Shown one piece after another: positions 30,188 through 36,552 of a stretch of 36,552 nt of DNA (position 1 is the stretch's first letter; every line of letters starts with the position of its first letter). The stretch is from a virus, in the IMG/VR virus record IMGVR_UViG_3300047557_002212, positions 1-36,552 of that record; one strand, 5' to 3'. Both the position numbers and the translations under genes were made by a program. Under the pieces are notes generated by a model. That model saw only the letters and a program-made list of their open reading frames with translations. It was not told the DNA's origin and made no database searches.

Positions 30188-31825
30188 ATGGCTTTACCAA
30201 ACATAACTGTAAATAGGTCGCAAGGGAATATAATACGTCCAGCGACATCAAATGATAGTGTTAGTGGTATGATTTTCTATTCTAATACTTATCCAAGTGG
30301 ATTTGACGCAAACAATCAGGTAAAGAAAATTACCTCATTTCAGCAAGCATATAACTTGGGTATAGTTGATGATTGGAGCACTGAAACCAAAGCAACTGCT
30401 ACTATTACAATCACAGCAACATCCTCAACAGCAACTGATTATTCAGTATCAACATCAGCATTAGCACCACTTACACCAATTGGTTCATCAGCAACTTTTA
30501 GTTTGACTGGCAACTTTCAGTTTTCAACAACTACTATCAACGGACAAGCAGGTGAATTAGCAAATGCTATAAACAACTATGCTCCATTACAATCTTACAC
30601 TATCAATAATTATAGTGGTAATTGGGCTGCTTTCCAAGCATCAGCAAACAATGCTGTTGTTAGTATTACAGCACCACAAACTAACAAAGGACTTTTGTGG
30701 GGGGCACAAGCAAATGGTATGACTTTTAGCGTAAATGGTTTTAATGCTAATGTATCTAAAACTGCTTTCTCTGGTGGTGTATCTACTAATGTAGCGCCTT
30801 GGGCATATCATATTAAAGAACATTTTAGATTAGGTAATGGACCTCTTTATGTTGGTGTATTCCCTATTCCAGGCAGTTGGGATTTTGAAGAAATTAGAAC
30901 GGTTCAAAACTATGCTGCTGGTGAAATTAGACAAATAGGTATTTACCAAGCAGGTTCTGTTATTGATTCTTGGACTAAAACTTACACTGTTGCTGATGTA
31001 GCATCAATACAAACTATCTGTAATGAATTAGGTGATGAAAAAACACCTCTTTCTGTTGTTTTACAACCAGAATATGTAGATGCTGATACTAATAGTAGTG
31101 GAAACTGGCAAGATGATGCTTATATCAACAACCTTGCTAATCTACAAACTTATACAGCACCAAATGTATCTGTTCTTTTAGGACAGGATGGTGCTGCTGA
31201 TGGTTATTCATTAGCACTTAAATATGGTATGAGTATTGGTTCATTAGGTGCTGTTATGGGTGTTATATCTAACTTTAAGGTTAGTGAGAGCATTGGATGG
31301 GTCGGCAAATTACAATCGCTCCCATTTTCTACGACCGAGTATGATACACCAGCAATGGCAAATGGTTCAGCACTTGTGAATTTCACAGCAACAGACCAAA
31401 ACACACTTGCTGATAAACACTATACATTTTTAAGGAGAATTCCTGATTTGGCTGGTTCATTTATCAGTGATTCCAAAACTGCTGTATCAAATACCAATGC
31501 TTTCTATTCTATTGAAAGAAACAGAACTATTGATAAAGCAAGGAGAGTTGTTGCTGCTGGATTATCTCCACTCTTGAACTCACCTGTAAATGTAAATGCT
31601 GATGGGACACTATCTGCTATTACAATAAATGTGTATAAGCAAGTTTGTAATTCCCAACTTGATGTTATGGTTTCTAATGGTGAATTATCTGCTTATCAAG
31701 TTAGTATTGACCCTAACCAAAATGTATTAGCAACTGATACAATCAACATTACTTTAACTTTGGTTCCAGTAGGTGTTGCCAGATTTATCACTGTGGATGT
31801 ATCTTTTGGCGTCATTACAGCATAA
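30188..31825 (+). CDS. Contractile tail sheath protein
   Basis: A 545-residue protein typical of DUF2586-like/Mu-type sheaths: N-terminal strand (MALPNITVNRSQGNI), a middle inserted beta domain (about 70-200, Thr/Ala/Ser-rich), and a C-terminal core with the sheath-like pattern FLRRIPDLAGSFISDSKTAV ... FYSIERNRTIDKARRVVAAGLSPLLNSPV and a final strand set DTINITLTLVPVGVARFITVDVSF. It contracts to drive the tube through the envelope. This identifies the phage as a myovirus. Confidence 0.85.
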   Translation: MALPNITVNRSQGNIIRPATSNDSVSGMIFYSNTYPSGFDANNQVKKITSFQQAYNLGIVDDWSTETKATATITITATSSTATDYSVSTSALAPLTPIGSSATFSLTGNFQFSTTTINGQAGELANAINNYAPLQSYTINNYSGNWAAFQASANNAVVSITAPQTNKGLLWGAQANGMTFSVNGFNANVSKTAFSGGVSTNVAPWAYHIKEHFRLGNGPLYVGVFPIPGSWDFEEIRTVQNYAAGEIRQIGIYQAGSVIDSWTKTYTVADVASIQTICNELGDEKTPLSVVLQPEYVDADTNSSGNWQDDAYINNLANLQTYTAPNVSVLLGQDGAADGYSLALKYGMSIGSLGAVMGVISNFKVSESIGWVGKLQSLPFSTTEYDTPAMANGSALVNFTATDQNTLADKHYTFLRRIPDLAGSFISDSKTAVSNTNAFYSIERNRTIDKARRVVAAGLSPLLNSPVNVNADGTLSAITINVYKQVCNSQLDVMVSNGELSAYQVSIDPNQNVLATDTINITLTLVPVGVARFITVDVSFGVITA

Positions 31826-31832
31826 CTAAATA
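31825..31832 (+). promoter_or_regulatory. ACTAAATA late-type motif (tube)
   Basis: ACTAAATAAG immediately after the sheath stop, 45 nt before the ATG at 31878, separated by an A-rich leader. Confidence 0.45.
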
Positions 31833-31877
31833 AGTAAAGAAACTTGAATAAAACTCTAAAAAAAATAATAAAATCGT

Positions 31878-32309
31878 ATGGCAACTTTGGTAAATGGTGT
31901 ATCCTATAACTACGCCAACATAAACATATCCTTTCTTGGTATTCTACCAAAGGGTATTAGGTCTATAAATTATGCTGTTTCAAGGGGTAGTGCGCACTTC
32001 TATGGTGTAGGCGACCAACCAGTCGCTCTGGGTTATGGCAACAAAACTTATACCGCCTCATTTGAAATTCAGTTGGAGGATGCGCAATCTATCCACGCAG
32101 CAGCGGCCGCTAATGGTTTCGCAGGCGGAGATATAACCGGTCTGGCTCCCTTTTCGGTTTCCATAACATTTGGAAACGTAGGGCAAGTCATTACTACACA
32201 CACTTTGGTAAATTGTGTGTTTCTTGACGCTGGTGTTGAGGGAACAAGTGGTGATGGAACTTTTGTGAGAACCTATAACATCCTACCTGCTGATATACAA
32301 TTCGCGTAA
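31878..32309 (+). CDS. Tail tube protein
   Basis: A 143-residue protein between sheath and tail chaperone. The pattern (SAHFYGVGDQPVALGYGNKTYTASFEIQLEDAQSI ... FVRTYNILPADIQFA) fits the tube fold of Mu/T4-like myoviruses. Like the capsid gene, it contains G+C-rich stretches (32095-32170) different from its neighbours, consistent with high expression. Confidence 0.8.
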   Translation: MATLVNGVSYNYANINISFLGILPKGIRSINYAVSRGSAHFYGVGDQPVALGYGNKTYTASFEIQLEDAQSIHAAAAANGFAGGDITGLAPFSVSITFGNVGQVITTHTLVNCVFLDAGVEGTSGDGTFVRTYNILPADIQFA

Positions 32310-32327
32310 AAAAAAAATAATAAACAT

Positions 32328-32612
32328 ATGGAGAAAAACATTATTACAATCGTGGCAGAGGAGGGTAAGGAATATAAACTTACCCTCAAAGAGCCAGATT
32401 TTCCAGCCTACGCTAAGGCTATGAATATACTAAACGCCACTGATGATGGTGCTATGAAAATAATTGAAGCAGGTGATGCTATTATTTTAAACACAATCAT
32501 AAATGATGAAAGTGATATGATAGTCCTTACAAGACCTGATTTAAGGGTTATGGCAGCACAAGCAGCAGTTAGTTTGTTGCGTATTTGGAATACTGACTTA
32601 AAAAAAAGTTGA
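32328..32612 (+). CDS. Tail assembly chaperone (short form)
   Basis: A 94-residue protein between tube and tape measure, the place of gpG-type chaperones. It ends ..D-L-K-K-S at TGA 32610-32612, right after an A8 run. A longer form by -1 frameshift is proposed in the next entry. Confidence 0.75.
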   Translation: MEKNIITIVAEEGKEYKLTLKEPDFPAYAKAMNILNATDDGAMKIIEAGDAIILNTIINDESDMIVLTRPDLRVMAAQAAVSLLRIWNTDLKKS

Positions 32613-32773
32613 ACGGACCCATCCACATAAATGATGTGGTATATGCGGTAAATGTGGTTAAACACTTTTTTGGTGTAGATGTGAGTTCCCAAGAGGAACT
32701 CATTTCTTATTGGAATACCTATCGTAGATTTAAGGTAGAGGAAAATAATGCCATAACAAAAGTGTTTAAATAA
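32328..32773 (+). CDS. Tail assembly chaperone, -1 frameshift long form
   Basis: At 32600-32608 the sequence is A-AAA-AAA-AG (zero frame TTA AAA AAA AGT TGA). A -1 slip continues as AAG TTG AAC and stays open for 55 residues (KLNGPIHINDVVYAVN ... ITKVFK) to TAA at 32771-32773. The extension has no ATG of its own and fills the gap to the tape measure, as in the G/GT system of lambda and the paired chaperones of myoviruses. The long form would bind tube protein to the tape measure. Confidence 0.72.
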
Positions 32774-32776
32774 TAA

Positions 32777-32784
32777 ACTAAATA
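32777..32784 (+). promoter_or_regulatory. ACTAAATA late-type motif (tape measure)
   Basis: ACTAAATAGG ends 5 nt before the ATG at 32790. Confidence 0.5.
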
Positions 32785-32789
32785 GGTAT

Positions 32790-34559
32790 ATGGCACAAGT
32801 AATTATTGATATAAATGCTAATGATAATGTTAGTAAGGTTATAGCCCAAATACAAAGAAATCTTGATAGATTACAAAGAAATGCTAATAGAAACACAAAT
32901 GCTGTTAGTGGTGGTAGGAGGGGAGGTGGAGATAATCCAATAGGTGATGTTTCATTTAAATCATTATTAGGTGCTAATCTTGCTTCACAAGCAATCATTA
33001 CTCTGGCAAGTTCAATAGTCAATTTAGGTAAGGCTTCATTAGAACAAGCCAGATTGATGGAACAAGCCAGAAAAAGATTAGATTTTGCTTTTGGTGGTAG
33101 ATATGCTGGTGGGGGTGCTATGGAGAAAGCAGGTGGGTTTGCGGCTCAACTTGGTTTATCAAAGGAATCAACTATTGAAAGTTATAGTAAGTTTGCTGCT
33201 GCTGCGAGTGAATCAGGATTGACTACTGCTGAAACTGAAAAAGTGTTTCAAGGAACCAGTAAAGCAATTGCTGCTATGGGTTTATCAGCAGAAGATTCCA
33301 AAGGTGTATTTCTTGCTTTTTCACAAATCATATCAAAAGGTAAGGCTTCAAGTGAGGAGTTGAGACAACAACTTGGAGAAAGATTACCTGGTGCTATGGC
33401 ATTAGCAGCAAAGGCTTCTAAAATGACTATGCCAGAATTTGTTGAAAGGTTAGAAAAAGGGCAGATTGAGGGAAAGAAACTTGTTTTACAAATGACTGAA
33501 TTGTTTGAGAAACAATATGGTAAAGCAGCAGAGGAAAACCTTGAATCATTAGAGGGGCAAATAAACAATCTTGATAATTCATTTTTTGATTTAAAGACAG
33601 CAATAGCAGACGCTTTCGGTCCTGCTACTCTTTCAGCAATTGCTACACTTGGTGCTGGTATATCAAAACTGACTACTTTAACTAAAATCTTTTTTGGGGA
33701 AAGTATGTCTGGTAGAGGTAAATTAAAGGCTGCTGCTTTTTCCAATACAAAAGAGGGTAAAGAGTTGGCAGCAGCAGTTGAGGCTGGTGATAGAAAAACT
33801 ATTGAGGAAAGACGAAAACAAGCACAAAAGAATTTGGAGAGTAATTTAGGTGCTCTTGGTGCTTCTATTTCTGGAACACAAGGACTCAAAGATATAATAG
33901 GTGAAAGATTATCTGGTAAATTACAAAAGGAAATAGAAAAAAACCAAAGATTACAAGCAATCAATGCGCCTGGTTCTGGATTACAAACACAAGAAGCAGC
34001 AGACGCTCTTGCTGCTTCTAATCAAAACCTTTTAGATTTAACAACACAAGCACAGAAAAAACTTGAAGGAGCACCAAGACAAAGCGCTTTAACAAAAGCA
34101 CTTATGTCTAATCCTATGATTGCTAATAGTTCTATTGGTGGTATGGTTGCTCTTGGTGGTGCTATAAGTGGTTCTACTGCTAATGAGGAAACCTTATCAC
34201 AAGTTGATAAACTTATCCAATCAGTTCAAGATGCTGGTGTTTCAGCAGACGCTTGGAATACTGCTGCCAAAGATTTACAAAAAGTCAAAGACGCAGCAGA
34301 AGCAAATGCTGCCCTATCTCCAAAAGGTAAAGCAGAAAAACTCAAAACAGATTTCCACACACCAAAGATAATAAACATAAACATATTGTCTGGTAATGGT
34401 TCATCTTTGATTAGTGGTGGTGTATCAACAACTATTCAATCAACACAAACAGATGCCAACTCTATCAAAACACAATTACAAACTATGATAGAGCAATCTA
34501 TGATTGATATACTTACTGATACTGGCACATCTCTATCAAGAATAGCCACATCTCAATAA
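32790..34559 (+). CDS. Tape measure protein
   Basis: A 589-residue Ala/Gly/Lys-rich, mostly helical protein. Residues 140-230 (TIESYSKFAAAASESGLTTAETEKVFQGTSKAIAAMGLSAEDSKGVFLAFSQIISKGKASSEELRQQLGE pattern, here in fragments) match the conserved N-terminal domain of phage tape measure proteins. Its position after the chaperone pair is diagnostic. By the usual 0.15 nm per residue, the tail would be near 90 nm. No lytic domain seen. Confidence 0.9.
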   Translation: MAQVIIDINANDNVSKVIAQIQRNLDRLQRNANRNTNAVSGGRRGGGDNPIGDVSFKSLLGANLASQAIITLASSIVNLGKASLEQARLMEQARKRLDFAFGGRYAGGGAMEKAGGFAAQLGLSKESTIESYSKFAAAASESGLTTAETEKVFQGTSKAIAAMGLSAEDSKGVFLAFSQIISKGKASSEELRQQLGERLPGAMALAAKASKMTMPEFVERLEKGQIEGKKLVLQMTELFEKQYGKAAEENLESLEGQINNLDNSFFDLKTAIADAFGPATLSAIATLGAGISKLTTLTKIFFGESMSGRGKLKAAAFSNTKEGKELAAAVEAGDRKTIEERRKQAQKNLESNLGALGASISGTQGLKDIIGERLSGKLQKEIEKNQRLQAINAPGSGLQTQEAADALAASNQNLLDLTTQAQKKLEGAPRQSALTKALMSNPMIANSSIGGMVALGGAISGSTANEETLSQVDKLIQSVQDAGVSADAWNTAAKDLQKVKDAAEANAALSPKGKAEKLKTDFHTPKIININILSGNGSSLISGGVSTTIQSTQTDANSIKTQLQTMIEQSMIDILTDTGTSLSRIATSQ

Positions 34560-34572
34560 AATAATAAAGATT

Positions 34573-35478
34573 ATGCCTTTACAAACACCACAAATACCTA
34601 AACCATTAGTAGAAACTGCTAATTTTTTAGAAGCATCAGTTCAAATACCATCATCTATTATTAGGGGAACACCCACAGTCATAGATGCTAATTCATTAGG
34701 TATATTGATTACTGGCGCTGGCATAGGACAAGTAAAAAGATTTATAGCACAGGCTGCTATAAAAGGAAATCAAGCAGCATTACAAGCAGCACAGATTGAA
34801 AAAAGTTTGACTAATGATTCAATAGACAGCATTTATTCAAACGAAGCAAAATTACAAGGACAAGGAGTTGGTGGTCCAGTTCAAATAATAAACAATCCTT
34901 TTGGAACAAAAAGTCCAAGCAATCTTGTAAAACCTAATCCAGATAATTTGGTTGGTAGTTATGTTTTTGACGCTTTAACTCTTTTATCAACAACTTATAC
35001 TATTGAGGAATTTGATGCCAGAGGACAACTTAAACAAGGTAATGAAATAACTATTCCAAGTTTATTACTTTCAAATGCTGTTGTTTCTTTGAGTATATCA
35101 AGATATATCGCACAAACTATACCTATTGGAGCAGATGTTGGAACAATTAAAGAACTAATAAGCCAAGGTGAATTTGGTATAAAAATACAAGGACATTTAG
35201 TAAATCCTAACAATCCATTTGATTATTTTACAGATGGTGTAAATGCTTTAAAAGAGTTTTCAAGAGCACCTGTGCCAATAAATGTAGATAGTGAATTTAT
35301 GAGGTTATTTGGTATTACAAGTATCATTATTGAGGATTGTGAAATAGAACAAGTAGAGGGTTTTTCTGGTGTTTTAACTTATACTATCAGTGCTATTAGT
35401 GATTCACCAATAGCAATAACAGACGCAGATAGACAACAACTAAATTCAGTTCAACTTAAAAATCAAAAAATTGGATAA
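34573..35478 (+). CDS. Tail/baseplate protein, DUF6046-like
   Basis: A 301-residue protein between tape measure and hub. The C-terminal half (GEFGIKIQGHLVNPNNPFDYFTDGVNALKEF ... NVDSEFMRLFGITSIIIEDCEI ... YTISAISDSP) follows the pattern of DUF6046-type proteins found in Bacteroidota phage tails. It probably forms the proximal baseplate ring between tube and hub (role of gpU/gp53-like proteins). Stop and next start overlap (TAATG). Confidence 0.6.
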   Translation: MPLQTPQIPKPLVETANFLEASVQIPSSIIRGTPTVIDANSLGILITGAGIGQVKRFIAQAAIKGNQAALQAAQIEKSLTNDSIDSIYSNEAKLQGQGVGGPVQIINNPFGTKSPSNLVKPNPDNLVGSYVFDALTLLSTTYTIEEFDARGQLKQGNEITIPSLLLSNAVVSLSISRYIAQTIPIGADVGTIKELISQGEFGIKIQGHLVNPNNPFDYFTDGVNALKEFSRAPVPINVDSEFMRLFGITSIIIEDCEIEQVEGFSGVLTYTISAISDSPIAITDADRQQLNSVQLKNQKIG

Positions 35479-36552
35479 TGGCTTTATATAACCCAAAAGT
35501 TTGTGCTATTCTTTCATATAGAGATGGCAACCAAATTGATAAAATGAAAAATATATTGTTGCCAATTATTAGTTCATTTGAAATTTTGAAACAAAGTGAT
35601 GATATATCTACAAAAGGTTGGGTAAGAATACCTAAAAACCTTGATTTAGGTTTTGATAGAGATACTACATCTAAAAATCTTGCTGGTTTTTTTACAGACC
35701 AAAATAAAAATCCATATCCTTTGAGTTCTCAACTTTTTGAGATTAGAGAGGGATTACAAGTTTTTGATTCTAATGATAAACTTGAATACAAATGGAAATC
35801 AGTTTATCCTGAATACTCTGGTGCTACTAATGATACAAATACAACTAAAAATAACACCAAACTTACTACAAAGAAAACAGAGTTATGGAGGTGGTGGAGT
35901 CCAGCAATATATTACGGACAACTATATTATTATGGAGATACTTATACTGGTAAATCAAAAGAGCAAGTTTGGAATTTGGTAAGAAACTTTATGATTGATG
36001 GTGAAATAGATTTTGAATCAAAACAACCACCTATCAACAAAACAACTGCCAATAGTCCATCTGCTTTAATGAATAAGTTTAAAGTAGGGGATTTATTGAC
36101 TTTGAGATATGGTTATGCTGCTACTACTGGTGATTTTCAATTAGTAGGACCTATTCCAGGTAGTGAGGGACAAAGTGAAACACAAACACAAAGTTTCTAT
36201 ATTACAAACATTATAGCAGAGGAGGAAAATATACTTATAGAACTTGAAGGCTGGACTTGGATGTTGAGACAAATACCAGCAAAACTCTCTATAAGTAAAT
36301 CTATTCCTATAATTGAATTTTTAGAAAAGTATATTTTTCCTGTAATACTACAATCAAGTTATATAAATGGCATTTTAACAAGGGACGCTGAAACTATGCT
36401 TTCCCCAACATTAGTGTATCAAATGGTAGGTGCTGCTCTTGATGCTGGAACTGACCCATTACAAAGGTTTGGTAGTAAAACCACAAGAAATCTTTATACT
36501 AATACAATAGGACCTTTGAGGATTAGTATTACTAATATGTATGATTTACTTT
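35478..36552 (+). CDS. Tail hub protein, N-terminal part (partial, runs off window end)
   Basis: Starts MALYNPKVCAILSYRDGNQ at ATG 35478, coupled to the previous gene, and stays open for 358 codons to the window end. The part KFKVGDLLTLRYGYAA ... FYITNIIAEEENILIELEGWTWML is typical of gpD/gp27 hub proteins ('GD.v.i..Gy...~~~f~G.i....~~~.~.l~~~~~~~~l~'). The first open frame of the window is probably its continuation. A direct join is out of frame by one base. Confidence 0.7.
   Translation, partial: MALYNPKVCAILSYRDGNQIDKMKNILLPIISSFEILKQSDDISTKGWVRIPKNLDLGFDRDTTSKNLAGFFTDQNKNPYPLSSQLFEIREGLQVFDSNDKLEYKWKSVYPEYSGATNDTNTTKNNTKLTTKKTELWRWWSPAIYYGQLYYYGDTYTGKSKEQVWNLVRNFMIDGEIDFESKQPPINKTTANSPSALMNKFKVGDLLTLRYGYAATTGDFQLVGPIPGSEGQSETQTQSFYITNIIAEEENILIELEGWTWMLRQIPAKLSISKSIPIIEFLEKYIFPVILQSSYINGILTRDAETMLSPTLVYQMVGAALDAGTDPLQRFGSKTTRNLYTNTIGPLRISITNMYDLL

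Noticed and set aside
32408-33022. Minus-strand frame of 204 codons over the tail chaperone and tape measure start
   Set aside because: Antisense to two supported genes; hydrophobic composition is a by-product of the complementary strand.
33248-33964. Long open frame (238 codons) antisense to the tape measure gene
   Set aside because: It lies wholly inside a well-supported gene, is Ser/Ala/Leu-rich as expected for the complement of Ala/Glu/Lys codons, and has no promoter or partner.
35737-35982. Plus-strand frame of 81 codons in the hub gene region
   Set aside because: Alternative frame within the hub N-terminal part, which is open over more than 1 kb and has conserved hub patterns.
1-36552. 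Prophage or transposable phage (integrase, transposase, att sites, repressor)
   Set aside because: Mu-like head genes are present, but no transposase, integrase, CI-like repressor or flanking bacterial genes were recognised, so a temperate lifestyle cannot be supported.

Overview
The window looks like an almost complete genome of a tailed phage with a contractile tail (myovirus) that infects a member of the Bacteroidota. The host call rests on promoters. Thirteen start codons or intergenic sites are preceded by the Bacteroidota-type promoter TTTG (or TTG) - 19 to 21 nt - TAnnTTTG, usually with the ATG only 4 to 7 nt further on, so the mRNAs should be nearly leaderless. Shine-Dalgarno sequences are largely absent. 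The DNA is AT-rich. No bacterial genes, integrase, transposase or tRNA were seen.

Layout. (1) 1-6854, plus strand: C-terminal part of the tail hub, spike, gp25-like wedge, LysM-like tail protein, two fibre proteins (one a 1251-residue collagen/C1q-like fibre), holin. (2) 6891-8655: an adenine methyltransferase facing a three-gene minus-strand unit that ends in a divergent sigma-factor-like protein. (3) 8721-11400, plus strand: small early genes, most with their own leaderless promoter, closed by a bidirectional terminator at 11439-11466. (4) 11508-14423, minus strand: an overlapping operon with three small basic or zinc-finger proteins, a divergent family A polymerase-like protein (the only replication candidate), an HNH/AP2 homing endonuclease and an acidic unknown. 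(5) 14424-15331: a roughly 900-bp non-coding region with hairpins, convergent promoters, iteron-like repeats, a 19-bp inverted repeat and a G-rich tract; probable origin or regulatory centre. (6) 15332-20133, minus strand: early unknown genes, each with its own promoter, plus two methyltransferases, one carrying a C-terminal NUMOD-like domain. (7) 20207-36552, plus strand: terminase, head, tail and baseplate genes.

The virion module is Mu/P2-like in logic (DUF935-type portal, gp36-, gpG- and gp37-like completion proteins, gpJ/gpI baseplate, ClpP-like protease with scaffold, capsid, sheath, tube, tail chaperone with a -1 frameshift, tape measure, hub). It is rearranged: baseplate J, I and a short fibre lie between head completion and the protease/capsid genes. 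The last gene (35478 to the end) and the first (start to 793) look like the two halves of one hub protein, which suggests a circular or circularly permuted genome opened inside that gene.

The most interesting proposal is a two-stage transcription system. Early genes use host-type leaderless promoters. Late, methyltransferase and replication units carry a different short motif, ACTAAATA, shortly before the start codon. The phage encodes a small sigma-like protein (7480-8115) that could read it, in analogy to T4 gp55 and TATAAATA. Motif positions were read directly from the sequence; protein functions come from family recognition by eye, without database searches.
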